Of a DNA stretch of 64,000 nucleotides, positions 27,574-37,368 are shown in pieces (within the stretch, counting starts at the first letter, position 1; every line of letters begins with the position of its first letter). The stretch comes from Hirschia sp964352025. GTDB lineage: Bacteria > Pseudomonadota > Alphaproteobacteria > Caulobacterales > Hyphomonadaceae. The notes under the pieces were generated by a model. The model ran no database searches and had not been told where the DNA came from. It worked only from the letters and a program-made list of their open reading frames with translations. The DNA is taken from the NCBI GenBank assembly GCA_964352025.1, contig CAYGPZ010000007.1, positions 1 through 64,000 of the forward strand, given 5' to 3'. The position numbers and the translations under genes were made by a program.

Positions 27574-28080
27574 CTAATCTAAACTTACTTTTGCCTGCTG
27601 AGAGTGTTTCGAAAAAGTAAGGGTTTTGACCTCACCGTCCAATTCGATATTTACAGTGTTTATCTGATCAGAGAACACGTCGAAAAGCGCAGAATACCGA
27701 ACAGTTAGTTCATCAGTAAGTTCGGGGATATTTGTTTCTTGATAAATCCAAAAATAGCCGCCTTCAAATTCATAACCGACCTGTTCTAGCTTAATTTCCT
27801 TACCTGACGGATCATGAATTTCAAATGTACTCAAAACATAATCAGCATAAGCTTTTTGAGCTTTATCAGACGAAATAATAGATTCTGCGCGGGCGCCAAA
27901 AAGGTGAGCAGCATGCTCGGCATCATGCTGCGAAAACCTATGCACGATCTCTACACGGCCAGAACGTTCATTCTTTTCAATTGTGGTAATCGCAGCTTTT
28001 TGAGGATGCGCGTGAGCCAAGGCCATGCTGCATATAGCAAAAATAATGCAAAAATTCACAAACAAATAAATGATTATCAC
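27574..28080 (-). CDS. DUF6702 family exported protein
   Basis: This 168-aa protein has a hydrophobic leader (IIIYLFVNFCIIFAICSM) ending at ALAHAHP, so the mature protein is periplasmic. Typical DUF6702 features are the early HPQKAAITTIEKN, the middle YEFEGGYFWIYQET and the late ALFDVFSDQINTVNIELDG. This family is repeatedly found beside M1 peptidases, as here: its start overlaps the peptidase stop by 4 bp (ATGA), so it is translationally coupled. A chaperone or accessory role for the peptidase is plausible but unproven. Confidence 0.8.
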   Translation of the reverse strand: MIIIYLFVNFCIIFAICSMALAHAHPQKAAITTIEKNERSGRVEIVHRFSQHDAEHAAHLFGARAESIISSDKAQKAYADYVLSTFEIHDPSGKEIKLEQVGYEFEGGYFWIYQETNIPELTDELTVRYSALFDVFSDQINTVNIELDGEVKTLTFSKHSQQAKVSLD

Positions 28081-30551
28081 TCAGCGGCTCCAACCTCTTC
28101 TGATGCTTCTTCATCATCAGTTTTCAGTTTTGTTTTAATGTCTTGCATTATATCGCGAGACGCTAACCTTGAACTACGTTTTGATTTATACGCTTCAACA
28201 CGTGACGGTATAATCTGACGCGGGTATGCATTATTCTCAACATCAACGTCTGCTGTTTCCCAGTTCGGGTCGACAATTACCTGCTTCAATTCTTTATCTT
28301 TTGAATAAGTCAGCAGTTTACGAACGTGATGTGGATTACGTCTCCAGATTTCCGCTGGGATGTATAACCGTTCAGTTGAACCATCTGTAAATTCAAGCCC
28401 AAGAATAATTGGCATCACCAGACCACCAACATTCGAAAATTCTAGAACGTAATAGTTCAGGTCTTCTTTAACAGCTCTTTCAAACGCCTCACGCTCCCAA
28501 TCCTCTAGCCCGTCAAGGAATGATTTATACGTGTTACGTTCTTTGTTCGTGACCGTATAAATATCGTTCTCGTCATAGAAATCTCTAATTTTAGGATTGG
28601 CATCGACCCACTCTTGAAGACCTGCCTTATTATTCAAATCAACACCAATTTTAGCTGGCTTATCAGCATTTTCCTGACGCGAACGTGCGTAGTCTATATC
28701 GGGGTCTTCAGTGTCCAATCTTAGCTTATAAACTTTGTCGATCGAGATATCGACATGATCGGTTGTGTAGAACCATCCGCGCCAGAACCAATCTAAATCA
28801 ACTCCTGAAGCTTCTTCCATTGTTCTGAAAAAATCAGATGGTGTCGGGCGCTTAAACTTCCAACGACGTGAATACTCTTTGAACGCAAAATCAAATAATT
28901 CACGACCTAAAATCGTATCACGTAGAATATGCAAAGCAGCGGAAGGTTTTCCATACGCATTTGGTCCCATCTGCAGGATAGAATCCGACTGAGTCATGAT
29001 AGGAACCTGATTAGTTGACTTCATGTAGCCAATCAAATCGCGTGGCAATGAACGCGTCCACGGCATGTCCGGGTCCCATTCATACCCTGCTACAGAGTCC
29101 AAGAACGAGTTGAGACCTTCATCCATCCAAGTCCATTGACGTTCGTCAGAGTTCACGATCATAGGGTAGTAGATATGCCCGATTTCGTGAATAACCACAC
29201 CAATCAGAAATACCTTTTCTGACATTGTGTAAGTCCGGCTTCCATCTTCTTGCAAAGTGGTTCTTGGGCCATTGAAGGTAATCATTGGGTATTCCATACC
29301 GCCGACAGGACCATTCACCGATTGAGCTGTCGGGTATGGGTAGTCGAATGAGAACCTAGAATACACATCCATTGTGTGAACAATCGAAGCTGTTGAGTAC
29401 TTTTCCCATAAATCTCCGCCTTCTTTAGGCCAGAAGGACATAGCCATAACAGTCTCGTGCTCGGCTCCGGGCTGCTTATGTGCTTGTGCATCCCACATAA
29501 ACTTACGCGATGATGCCCACGCAAAGTCCCTCACATTGTCAGCTGCAAATCTCCACGTCTTCTTACCAGTCGGGTTAGATTTCTCATTTTCCAAAGCTTC
29601 TTCTGGCGTAATGATATACATTGGCGCATCTGTTTTATTACGCGCTTCACTTAAGCGGTTGCGCTGCGTCGCAGATAAAACAGAACTCGCATTTTGTAAT
29701 TCACCGGTAGCTGCGACAACATGATCATTAGGTACGATTATCTGAACATCGTAATCACCAAACTCAAGCGTAAACTCACCACGTCCAAGAAATTCTTTGT
29801 TATGCCACCCTTCATAATCAGAATAAGCAATCATTCGCGGAAACCATTGAGCTAGTAAGAAAATATCGTTCCCGCCTTCGCGCTCATCATCTGGAAAATG
29901 CTCAAACCCTGACCGAGCCTGTACAATATTTTCTTCGACAATGAGATTATTCCATTCAATAGAAAATGTCGTCGATTTCCCTGGTGCAAGCGGTTTTGGC
30001 AAATCGATACGCATCAAAGTACCGACTATTGTATAGTCCAACGCCTTACCGCGTAAGTCGGAGACTTTAGTTATATTGTACCCATAATCATTGTCAGCCA
30101 TATTTTGTTGGCGAGCAACTTCACCCATGCTTAGTTTTGCTGGCGTTTTTCCGCCAGGCGCGCTCGCTGCAGGACCACGACGCCCTACTCCACCAAAATC
30201 AGTAGCCAACTCTTTCATTGAATCGCGTTTAAAAATATTCTGATCAAGTTGAAGCCATAAATATCTCAACGTATCCGGTGAGTTATTTGTATAAGCAATG
30301 GTTTCACGCGCCTCTAGAGATCTCTTTTCTTCATCCAATTCAACACGGATGCGGTAGTCCGCTTCTTGTTGCCAATATTCATGCCCCGGCTCTCCAGCGG
30401 CGTTCCGATAGACATTTGGAGATGGTAAGACTTCGTCTAACTGACGAAACTTATCTTCAAAATCGCCTTTTGTCTGCTCAATGCCTTGCGCGTGTGAAAC
30501 GCCCTGCAAAATCAGGAAGGTACAACTAAGAATGGCTGCGAAACGTTTCAT
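28077..30551 (-). CDS. M1 family metallopeptidase, exported
   Basis: This zinc aminopeptidase-like protein has 824 aa. A signal peptide (MKRFAAILSCTFLILQG, cleavage near SHAQG) follows an ATG at 30551 with GGAGA 6 nt upstream; the frame is open further upstream to 30638 but the signal peptide fixes this start. The exopeptidase motif is GPVGGMEYP, and zinc ligands are in HEIGHIYYP with the distal Glu in WMDEGLNSF. The C-terminal third (about 600-824) is a strand-rich domain with many charged residues. It resembles large periplasmic M1 proteins rather than cytosolic PepN. It is the first gene of a pair with DUF6702. Confidence 0.92.
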   Translation of the reverse strand: MKRFAAILSCTFLILQGVSHAQGIEQTKGDFEDKFRQLDEVLPSPNVYRNAAGEPGHEYWQQEADYRIRVELDEEKRSLEARETIAYTNNSPDTLRYLWLQLDQNIFKRDSMKELATDFGGVGRRGPAASAPGGKTPAKLSMGEVARQQNMADNDYGYNITKVSDLRGKALDYTIVGTLMRIDLPKPLAPGKSTTFSIEWNNLIVEENIVQARSGFEHFPDDEREGGNDIFLLAQWFPRMIAYSDYEGWHNKEFLGRGEFTLEFGDYDVQIIVPNDHVVAATGELQNASSVLSATQRNRLSEARNKTDAPMYIITPEEALENEKSNPTGKKTWRFAADNVRDFAWASSRKFMWDAQAHKQPGAEHETVMAMSFWPKEGGDLWEKYSTASIVHTMDVYSRFSFDYPYPTAQSVNGPVGGMEYPMITFNGPRTTLQEDGSRTYTMSEKVFLIGVVIHEIGHIYYPMIVNSDERQWTWMDEGLNSFLDSVAGYEWDPDMPWTRSLPRDLIGYMKSTNQVPIMTQSDSILQMGPNAYGKPSAALHILRDTILGRELFDFAFKEYSRRWKFKRPTPSDFFRTMEEASGVDLDWFWRGWFYTTDHVDISIDKVYKLRLDTEDPDIDYARSRQENADKPAKIGVDLNNKAGLQEWVDANPKIRDFYDENDIYTVTNKERNTYKSFLDGLEDWEREAFERAVKEDLNYYVLEFSNVGGLVMPIILGLEFTDGSTERLYIPAEIWRRNPHHVRKLLTYSKDKELKQVIVDPNWETADVDVENNAYPRQIIPSRVEAYKSKRSSRLASRDIMQDIKTKLKTDDEEASEEVGAAE

Positions 30552-30734
30552 TATCTTCTCCGAAAGAATGGCTTGAAGGGTGAGCACAATTGAGGCAAGC
30601 AAAAGGTATAACAAATCAATGATGAAAACATCAAGCAATTAATTACATTGCATAATTTACGAATATACATTCAAAAGTTCAGGAAAACACAATCCCTTAC
30701 ACATCACAAATACATTATTCGCCTGAAACGGGAA

Positions 30735-31352
30735 TCAGTTTTTCTCGAGCAAAAACCACGTGATGTCATCCTGAGGTGCCCAATTATCTCGCTTATAGAC
30801 AAATCCATAATCGACGAGACTTAATTTATACTTCTCCATCAGGTCTCCGGCAAAATCGCGTTTGTAGAGCCGTTCACTATGGCCCCTATAGGAAATGGTC
30901 GTTGGAGAGGGATTATAATATTCTGCAACCAAGACATACCGATTGCTCAAGCGAACAAGGTTATCATACACAGCATCCAGATATTCTGGATTGATGTGAA
31001 TTAAAACTGTGACCGTAAAGGTTAAATCGACTTTCTCGTGAAGTAGAGGTTCCAATATTGTGCCTGTTTCAATGGCACCAATATTCAGAGATTTTGCTTC
31101 CTTGGCCGCAACGGGGTTTATCTCAACACCGCTTAAATTCAATTCGGGGTTCAATCGCTTGAGCGCCGCTAAATTTAGCCCGATATTACATCCTAATTCC
31201 TTCGCGGAATTGATGCCATGTGCACTTTTCAACATTTGCGACCACATAGCGACTTTAGAATGAAACAATTGATCAGACCGATTTCTATCGATGTATTCTT
31301 TGCCAAATTCTCCGGCCCAGAATTTCTCTTGATCAGTCTTAAAATCGCTCAT
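30735..31352 (-). CDS. Pseudaminic-acid-biosynthesis-associated methylase
   Basis: This 205-aa class I SAM-dependent methyltransferase has an N-terminus MSDFKTDQEKFWAGEFGKEY, the SAM-binding loop KELGCNIGLNLAAL, acidic strand SGVEINPVA, and the later LTFTVTVLIHINPEYLD, SERLYKRDFAGDLM. This set is what I know from the pseudaminic acid biosynthesis-associated methylase family, which acts around flagellin or surface glycan nonulosonate modification. No pse/neu genes are adjacent here, so the pathway link is by family only. It lies upstream of the M1 peptidase on the same strand with a 183-bp gap. Confidence 0.75.
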   Translation of the reverse strand: MSDFKTDQEKFWAGEFGKEYIDRNRSDQLFHSKVAMWSQMLKSAHGINSAKELGCNIGLNLAALKRLNPELNLSGVEINPVAAKEAKSLNIGAIETGTILEPLLHEKVDLTFTVTVLIHINPEYLDAVYDNLVRLSNRYVLVAEYYNPSPTTISYRGHSERLYKRDFAGDLMEKYKLSLVDYGFVYKRDNWAPQDDITWFLLEKN

Positions 31353-31411
31353 GATGTTAAACCATTCTCATTAGCTTAATTAGTCGATGTGACGGCGTAA
31401 TATGGACGCGA

Positions 31412-33073
31412 CTATTCATCACGATATCTATTCACAAGTGGATAGCGACGCCCCTTACCAAAATTCTTATTCCCGATTTTAACACCCGGAGGTGCCTGAT
31501 GACGCTTATACTCGTTGATGCGAACGAGACTTTCGATGCGCCTAACAGTTTCTTCTAAATGTCCCCGCTCGACAATCGTCGCAACGCTCTCTTCACGTTC
31601 AATCAACCCGTAGAGAATATCATCTAGGATGTGGTAAGGCGGGAGTGAGTCCTCGTCTTTTTGGTCTTCTCGTAATTCTGCGCTTGGTGGCTTGGATATA
31701 ATATTTTCAGGAATGACTTCTCCTTCAGGCCCTAAAGCTCCCTTTGGAACTTGCATATTTCTCCACCGCGCCAATTCAAAAACTTCTGTTTTATAAAGGT
31801 CTTTAAGGGGGTTATATCCGCCGCACATATCGCCATATAGTGTCGCATAACCAACGGCCATTTCAGACTTATTGCCCGTTGTCGTCACCATGTGTCCAAA
31901 CTTATTGGATAACGCCATAAGCGTTACACCGCGTACGCGAGACTGAATATTTTCTTCTGTCGTATCAGGGGTTGTCGAAGCAAATGCTTCAGCTAGCATT
32001 TCGTCATATGCGGTTACAGCTGGAGAAATCTGAATATTGTCGTACTTAACCCCCAAAGCCTGCGCACATTGCTCAGCATCAACAAGACTTTCGCGGGATG
32101 TATAGCGAGACGGCATCATCACGCACCACACATTTTCAGGCCCAAGCGCATCCACAGCGATTGCGGCAACCATAGCACTATCAATTCCACCGGATAGACC
32201 TATCAAAACACCCGGAAAGCCCGTCTTTTTAACGTAATCGCCAAGACCGATCATTGTTGCCAGATAAGTTTCCTCAAGATCGCTACACAATTCAGACTTA
32301 GTGCCCTCAACGCACATCAATCCCATGGGCGTGCGTTCCCAGACAGATACGTCATAAGCCTCTTCAAAATCTGGAAGCTGTTGCACGATCCGCCCACGAG
32401 AATCTATTGAGAAAGACTCACCATCAAAAACCAGCTCATCTTGGCCACCAACTTGGTTTACATACACCAGCGGCAATCTGAGATCTGCCCATTTTGAAAA
32501 CGCCTCAAGGCGTGCTTCTCTAACATTTCTACGCCATGGCGAACCATTAGGGCTGATGAGTATTTCTGCGCCCTTTTCTTTGAGCGCGTCAGGGACAGCC
32601 TCAAACCAGATATCTTCACAGATTGGCAGTCCTATCGTGAAGCCACGAAAACCAACGGGCAAGGGTTTAGGCCCCTGACGGAAAGTGCGAACTTCATCGA
32701 ATACATCATAGTTAGGCAATTCATATTTATGGCGCAGAGTTTTAACTTCACCATCCGCGACAAGAGCAACTGAATTGAAGGGTAAATCAGCACCTTCATT
32801 CCATATTGGCAGGCCAACGATCATTCCGGGACCATCAACACGCGTTTTAGACGCCAAAACGTCGAGTGCTTGTTTACAAGCAACCGACAAAGAAGGTTTT
32901 AAAACCAAATCTTCAGGTGGATATCCGCACAAAAACAATTCGGGCAACACGACTAGATCCGCGCCAGTTGCATGGGCCTCATCTAGTGCTGCAATTGCTT
33001 TTTCTAGGTTCGCATCTACATCGCCAACGACTGCGTTAAGCTGTGCAGATAAAATGGTCAGTCTATCACTCAT
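31412..33073 (-). CDS. nadE: Glutamine-dependent NAD+ synthetase
   Basis: It catalyses the last step of NAD synthesis, amidating deamido-NAD with glutamine-derived ammonia (553 aa). The N-terminal nitrilase-like glutaminase has Glu in LPELFLCGYP and Cys in LPICEDIWF. The C-terminal synthetase has the PP-loop GLSGGIDSAMVA (about residue 300), the NKSEMAVGY motif and ending KRHQAPPGVKIGNKNFGKG in outline. The start is set at ATG 33073 to match MSDRLTILSAQLN; two upstream in-frame starts exist. It lies 80 bp downstream of the H-NOX operon on the same strand. Confidence 0.96.
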   Translation of the reverse strand: MSDRLTILSAQLNAVVGDVDANLEKAIAALDEAHATGADLVVLPELFLCGYPPEDLVLKPSLSVACKQALDVLASKTRVDGPGMIVGLPIWNEGADLPFNSVALVADGEVKTLRHKYELPNYDVFDEVRTFRQGPKPLPVGFRGFTIGLPICEDIWFEAVPDALKEKGAEILISPNGSPWRRNVREARLEAFSKWADLRLPLVYVNQVGGQDELVFDGESFSIDSRGRIVQQLPDFEEAYDVSVWERTPMGLMCVEGTKSELCSDLEETYLATMIGLGDYVKKTGFPGVLIGLSGGIDSAMVAAIAVDALGPENVWCVMMPSRYTSRESLVDAEQCAQALGVKYDNIQISPAVTAYDEMLAEAFASTTPDTTEENIQSRVRGVTLMALSNKFGHMVTTTGNKSEMAVGYATLYGDMCGGYNPLKDLYKTEVFELARWRNMQVPKGALGPEGEVIPENIISKPPSAELREDQKDEDSLPPYHILDDILYGLIEREESVATIVERGHLEETVRRIESLVRINEYKRHQAPPGVKIGNKNFGKGRRYPLVNRYRDE

Positions 33074-33153
33074 AAGCATAGACTTAGTGTGCGTCGCGCT
33101 TTCGGGCAATCGCCTATCTGCACGAAGGCATAATTTTATAGCGAGTTATTCAA

Positions 33154-34314
33154 TTAGGCTGCTTGAATTTCTTGGACTCGCATAACCTTCAACCGCATTG
33201 AAATGGCACCGTTGGAGTAAAGTCTCGATACTGCTTTTGCGGTGGTCTCGGATACTACTTGACCAGACGCCAGTATCAATTTTCCTGAATCATCAACAAG
33301 GTCCATCGTAAGAAGGTCACCATCACTCAATCCGCCGGCTGTGACTTCTCTCAGTTGCTTAACTGTCGTCGTTTTACCAGCATTTTGAAGAATAGGCGGC
33401 AAAGCCGTAAATATCCCCGCGTCATACGCGTTGATGTTTTTGACGAGGTGATTGAATGCTTTTTCTAGATTGACCGGCTCAGAAGGGTCCACACATCTAG
33501 AAAGGTCTATCAAAATCCGAAGCAGTCTGGCATCCCGACCTGGTTTAAAATTATCGCCCATCAATGCACCAGCCGGCGTTGTCATAAGCATCAGTTTTGC
33601 GACACCTTGCAGTCGGGGAATATTACCCAACATCTCACTCGCTGAAATACCTGCTTCCAGCACGATTTGCCTCTCTTCGGGTGTAAGCGCCTCGTAGGTG
33701 TTACGCTTTGCTGCTAGCTCTGCAGGCAACAATGTGTCCCCGATCGGCCAGAGTGCACACGCGGTTTTCATCTCCCAACTGTAATCTATATTCATAACAT
33801 CGCATGCTGTTTCAGCCCATTGCGTCACGAGACATGTACGCTGGAAGCGATCTGGATAGGCTAATGCCAGCATATCAGTCATCAACTTGATGCTACCAGT
33901 TACAGTTTCTTCCAAAACAGCGTTTTCGGCTGATAGTTTTAGATGGTGCGCGTATGCCTCTTTGACGACTTCCAGTAACTTGGTGGTGCTGCAAGGCTTG
34001 TTTACAAACCGAAATGCTTCAGCATCATTTACGGCCAAAATGACTGTTTCCTGATCACTATTCCCAGTTAGCATTACACGAACGGTTTTAGGGAAATGAG
34101 ATTTCACTTTAGCCAAGAAGGTTGAGCCGTCGATTTTAGGCATATTTTGATCTGAAACGATAACAGAGAACGGCCCATTTTTGTCTAGCTCGCGAAGCCC
34201 TTCGATTGCGCCAGTCGCGACAGATATATCCAAATCTTTTCGCAACGTTCTTTTAATCGCACGAAGTAAATTTTCATCATCATCTACAAAAAGAACTCGG
34301 ATTTTATCGCTCAT
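33154..34314 (-). CDS. Response regulator with degenerate HD-GYP-like domain
   Basis: This 386-aa protein has an N-terminal receiver (FVDDDENLL, phospho-acceptor Asp55 in VIVSDQNMPK, Lys in NKPC), then an HD-type helical domain (about 140-300) in which the catalytic HD is replaced (LWPIGDTLLP where HDIGK is expected) and the GYP segment is absent (KLMLMTTPAGAL). It should therefore not hydrolyse c-di-GMP but could bind a partner, as in the degenerate HD-GYP protein (HnoD) of Shewanella H-NOX networks. It is last of four genes reading away from H-NOX, with a 3-bp gap to the previous gene. Confidence 0.85.
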   Translation of the reverse strand: MSDKIRVLFVDDDENLLRAIKRTLRKDLDISVATGAIEGLRELDKNGPFSVIVSDQNMPKIDGSTFLAKVKSHFPKTVRVMLTGNSDQETVILAVNDAEAFRFVNKPCSTTKLLEVVKEAYAHHLKLSAENAVLEETVTGSIKLMTDMLALAYPDRFQRTCLVTQWAETACDVMNIDYSWEMKTACALWPIGDTLLPAELAAKRNTYEALTPEERQIVLEAGISASEMLGNIPRLQGVAKLMLMTTPAGALMGDNFKPGRDARLLRILIDLSRCVDPSEPVNLEKAFNHLVKNINAYDAGIFTALPPILQNAGKTTTVKQLREVTAGGLSDGDLLTMDLVDDSGKLILASGQVVSETTAKAVSRLYSNGAISMRLKVMRVQEIQAA

Positions 34315-34317
34315 GGC

Positions 34318-35340
34318 TTAAAACGCCCTTTCACAATTATACTTTACAGCCCCAATTTCTTCAGCTCGTTCTTTTGCACTTGCACCAGCACCGCCGACGC
34401 GAACAAGGTGTTCCATGACTTGAGAAATTCGAGGTGGCATTCCACAAATGCGCGTCAAATATGCAGCAATCGCGACGCTCTCTTTGCTGCTCACTAGTCC
34501 TTTAGAAACATCAGGTGCCATGCAAGCGACAGCATCACCGGCCCAAGACAGCAAACCAAGCGCATAACTGTCCTCACAGTCTGTCTCGGACGCACCTTCT
34601 GCTTCGCTTAGCAAATATAATGATTGCGCGGTTGAAATTGCCTTTTGAGAGATGGCACTCAGTTTTTTATCATCTTCTTCAGTATCAGGGGCCGCCAAAA
34701 GCGCTCCCGTTTCCCAGAGGTTGGCGAGAACCTCCATACCGATATTATTGACCGCTGCTGCTATACTTAATGTATCCGCAGGTCTGCCGAAATAAGACGA
34801 ATTTGCCAATTGCAGCACACGAAGAGCGAGTGCGGGATCGTGCGCTACAACACGACTTAAATCACGTCCTCCTGAGGCAAATGCCTCATCTAGTGCATCA
34901 TGCGTCGCTGTTGCCCCCGGCAAAGTCGTTAAATTGGAAACAAACTGCTGCATGGAACGAGGCAAAACACTCTCAGTCATTGAAAATGCGGACTCAATTG
35001 CACGGATCAACTTCACTTCATCGCACGGTTTTGAGAAAAACAAATGCGAACGCCCAACAGTCCTGCGGGTCAATTCGCGATCTGCTTCACCAGACAACAC
35101 GATACGGATCCGCCCTTTTTTATGCGATGCAGCGAATTCTAATACTTTAGCACCATCGACATTTGGCATACGCATATCTGTTATAATCGCGTCGGGCTCA
35201 TTTTCGGCTAGCCATTCAATAGCGGCTTCACCACCCTCCAGAAATACCATATCCCAGACATCGCGCTTACTACGAAGAAGTCGACGTAATCCGCGCAAAA
35301 TGTTTGGCTCGTCATCAACAAAAGCTATAACGTGTTTCAT
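34318..35340 (-). CDS. Response regulator with HDOD output domain
   Basis: This 340-aa protein has a receiver (AFVDDEPNIL, Asp55 in AIITDMRMPN, SKPCD for the conserved Lys) followed by an HDOD domain (about 125-320; RVLQLANSSYFGRP, IAAAVNNIGMEVLANL). HDOD proteins are non-catalytic HD-superfamily relatives used in signalling. Its start overlaps the histidine kinase stop by 4 bp, so it is the closest cognate receiver by context. Confidence 0.88.
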   Translation of the reverse strand: MKHVIAFVDDEPNILRGLRRLLRSKRDVWDMVFLEGGEAAIEWLAENEPDAIITDMRMPNVDGAKVLEFAASHKKGRIRIVLSGEADRELTRRTVGRSHLFFSKPCDEVKLIRAIESAFSMTESVLPRSMQQFVSNLTTLPGATATHDALDEAFASGGRDLSRVVAHDPALALRVLQLANSSYFGRPADTLSIAAAVNNIGMEVLANLWETGALLAAPDTEEDDKKLSAISQKAISTAQSLYLLSEAEGASETDCEDSYALGLLSWAGDAVACMAPDVSKGLVSSKESVAIAAYLTRICGMPPRISQVMEHLVRVGGAGASAKERAEEIGAVKYNCERAF

Positions 35341-36713
35341 TTAGACATCTCCATTTGGCTAACTGCATCAGGTGAAATTGGAAGACGAATTGTAAAGCTG
35401 GTTCCTACTCCTTCTTCTGATTCACAAAGGATCTCTCCTTTATGCTTTGCGCGGATTATATTGTATGAAATTGCAAGCCCTTGCCCTGAGCCTTTGCCAA
35501 CATCTTTTGTTGTAAAGAAGGGATCAAACATGCGTGCTTGCACATCCTTGGACATTCCACATCCCGAGTCTCTAACGACAATGTTTATCCATCCATTGTC
35601 TTCTCGAGAACTGATCGAGATTTTTCCAAGATCTTTTTCTTTCCGGTCAGCGATTGCATCCGCTGCATTGATTATGAGGTTCACTAAAACCTGATTGATA
35701 TCGCCTTTGCTACAAGGAGCCTCAGACAAATTGTCTGCTAGGTCCAAATCAATTTCAGCGACGTATTTCCACTGGTTTCTTGTTACTGTCAGTGTTGTCT
35801 CAATAGCTTCGTTCAAATTTACGATTTCGGTGCCGTCTTCGCCCGGATGAGAGAACTCTTTAATAGCTTTAACAATTCCAGCGACTTGCTCGAGGCCTTT
35901 CAAAGATTGCTCGACAGCCTCTGGAATTTCTTCAAGCAAAAACTCAATATCCGCATCTTCTGATTTAGCTTCAATTTCTGTTTTATCGGCATTGTTCTGA
36001 TATAACGCCATAAGCGAAGATATATCTTTCAATGCATCACCCAGAAAACGCATATTGTCGCCAACATACTGAATTGGCGTATTAATCTCGTGAGCTACTC
36101 CAGAGGCGAGCGTACCAAGAGCTTCCAATTTTTGAGCCTGCCCTAGCTCTTTCTCTAACTCTTTTCGTTTCGCCTCTTCACGGCGGCGGCGCGTGATATC
36201 ATTTATGATCCAGACCATCTGGCGACGGCCATCCGATTTCTTTATGCTGCTAACGCCAATCTCGACAGGAAATTCACCGCCGCCAATGCGTTGAGCGACT
36301 GTTTCAAAATGAATGTCATCGTCGGCTTTATTGAACTTAATTTCCAGCAAACGCTTGATAGCTTCTGAACGATCAAAAAGTTTCAGGACATTCAAATCGA
36401 AAAGATCATCATGCTCGAGCATGAACATTTCATTTGCAGACTTATTTGACTGAACAACACTCAAACGATCATTTACGAGTAATATACCTGCAAACGTATG
36501 ATCCAGAATCGTATTTAATTGTTGGCGCTGTCCTTCAAGATTTTCTGCAACTTTTTCAAGTGCTTTATTCGTGCGATACAGCGAACGACTTTTGTTTTCC
36601 AATAATTCTTCTGCATGCTCTCGTGCAATTTTCTCACGTTTCAATCGAGCAAGAAGGATATCACGACTTAGTTCATCACTGTTGGGTTCCGCGTGATCAA
36701 AAACTGAACGCAT
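35337..36713 (-). CDS. PAS histidine kinase partner of H-NOX
   Basis: This soluble 458-aa sensor kinase has an N-terminal coiled coil (about 20-68; REHAEELLENKSRSLYRTNK in outline), a PAS domain (70-180), HisKA with phospho-acceptor His208 in SGVAHEINTP, and HATPase (N-box NLIINAADAI, G1 VRDSGCGM, G2 GKGSGQGLAISYN). It lacks membrane segments, as expected if H-NOX provides the sensory input by protein contact. Its start (ATG 36713) lies inside the H-NOX coding region (46-bp overlap), a strong coupling. By analogy to H-NOX/HnoK pairs, NO-bound H-NOX probably inhibits autophosphorylation (inference). Confidence 0.92.
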   Translation of the reverse strand: MRSVFDHAEPNSDELSRDILLARLKREKIAREHAEELLENKSRSLYRTNKALEKVAENLEGQRQQLNTILDHTFAGILLVNDRLSVVQSNKSANEMFMLEHDDLFDLNVLKLFDRSEAIKRLLEIKFNKADDDIHFETVAQRIGGGEFPVEIGVSSIKKSDGRRQMVWIINDITRRRREEAKRKELEKELGQAQKLEALGTLASGVAHEINTPIQYVGDNMRFLGDALKDISSLMALYQNNADKTEIEAKSEDADIEFLLEEIPEAVEQSLKGLEQVAGIVKAIKEFSHPGEDGTEIVNLNEAIETTLTVTRNQWKYVAEIDLDLADNLSEAPCSKGDINQVLVNLIINAADAIADRKEKDLGKISISSREDNGWINIVVRDSGCGMSKDVQARMFDPFFTTKDVGKGSGQGLAISYNIIRAKHKGEILCESEEGVGTSFTIRLPISPDAVSQMEMSK

Positions 36714-37225
36714 GTGAAATCTCCTTCCTTTGAATCTGTTCTTTCTATTTTTGCTTGGGTTTCAAAGTGTTCCAATGAACCTAAAATCAAGCCATGAGCC
36801 GCATCACCTAGGCCGCGATGGGAACGATAATTGAGCTCTAGAACATCGGCTCCCAATCGCTTTGTTGTGATCATAGGAGGTGAGGACTCTGGGTAGAGCT
36901 TCATAACTTCTTCATGGACGTGAGAACCAATGTGATCAAAGAAGTCGAACACATCCTCCCTATCAATAAAAAACTCTGGGTATCGGCCTGCAAATTGTGC
37001 GAGCAAATATTTGCCGAAGGTCTGAACGAGGTCTTGTACAGGGGCGTTGTCATATTCGGAAAGTGCAACGACCATTGATACGAGTTCGACATGAGAATAA
37101 TTGCCTACCCGAGTATATGCACCACCAATTTCACTTCCAGATTTAAGAAGAATTCCTTCCGTTACTTCTGGAGAATAAAACTGATCCACCATCTTTAAGA
37201 ATTCAGTAAATATAAGCCCTTGCAT
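36668..37225 (-). CDS. H-NOX haem-based gas sensor
   Basis: This 185-aa stand-alone H-NOX (haem nitric oxide/oxygen binding) protein starts MQGLIFTEFLKMVD. The proximal haem ligand is His104 in HEEVMKLYP, and the porphyrin-propionate signature Y-x-S-x-R is YRSHR (Tyr133, Ser135, Arg137). A distal-pocket Tyr that would favour O2 binding cannot be placed reliably, so NO is the default ligand, as in other proteobacterial H-NOX. It heads an operon with the kinase and two receivers. It was recognised by these motifs; function in this organism is inferred. Confidence 0.92.
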   Translation of the reverse strand: MQGLIFTEFLKMVDQFYSPEVTEGILLKSGSEIGGAYTRVGNYSHVELVSMVVALSEYDNAPVQDLVQTFGKYLLAQFAGRYPEFFIDREDVFDFFDHIGSHVHEEVMKLYPESSPPMITTKRLGADVLELNYRSHRGLGDAAHGLILGSLEHFETQAKIERTDSKEGDFTCVQFLITRNPTVMN

Positions 37226-37368
37226 TTTGGTCCTCCCAATTCTTTTTATCTTTATTTCTCTCCATAATAACTGCTATTTTATTGGACCAATATCCCTATT
37301 TGGGGACATCTCGACGAGAAAATTTATTTTAGGGTGATATCTACTAGAAATAGATATTGAGGTCAGCC
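37226..37368. promoter_or_regulatory. Divergent promoter region of H-NOX operon and receiver-pseudokinase
   Basis: This 143-base spacer between divergent genes includes a dyad ATATCTA (37337-37343) / TAGATAT (37351-37357), 11 bases before the downstream ATG, and a TTGGaCCAA palindrome around 37281-37290. Either could be an operator for a shared regulator, for example the LuxR-type receiver at 38558. No consensus promoter was assigned. Confidence 0.4.
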
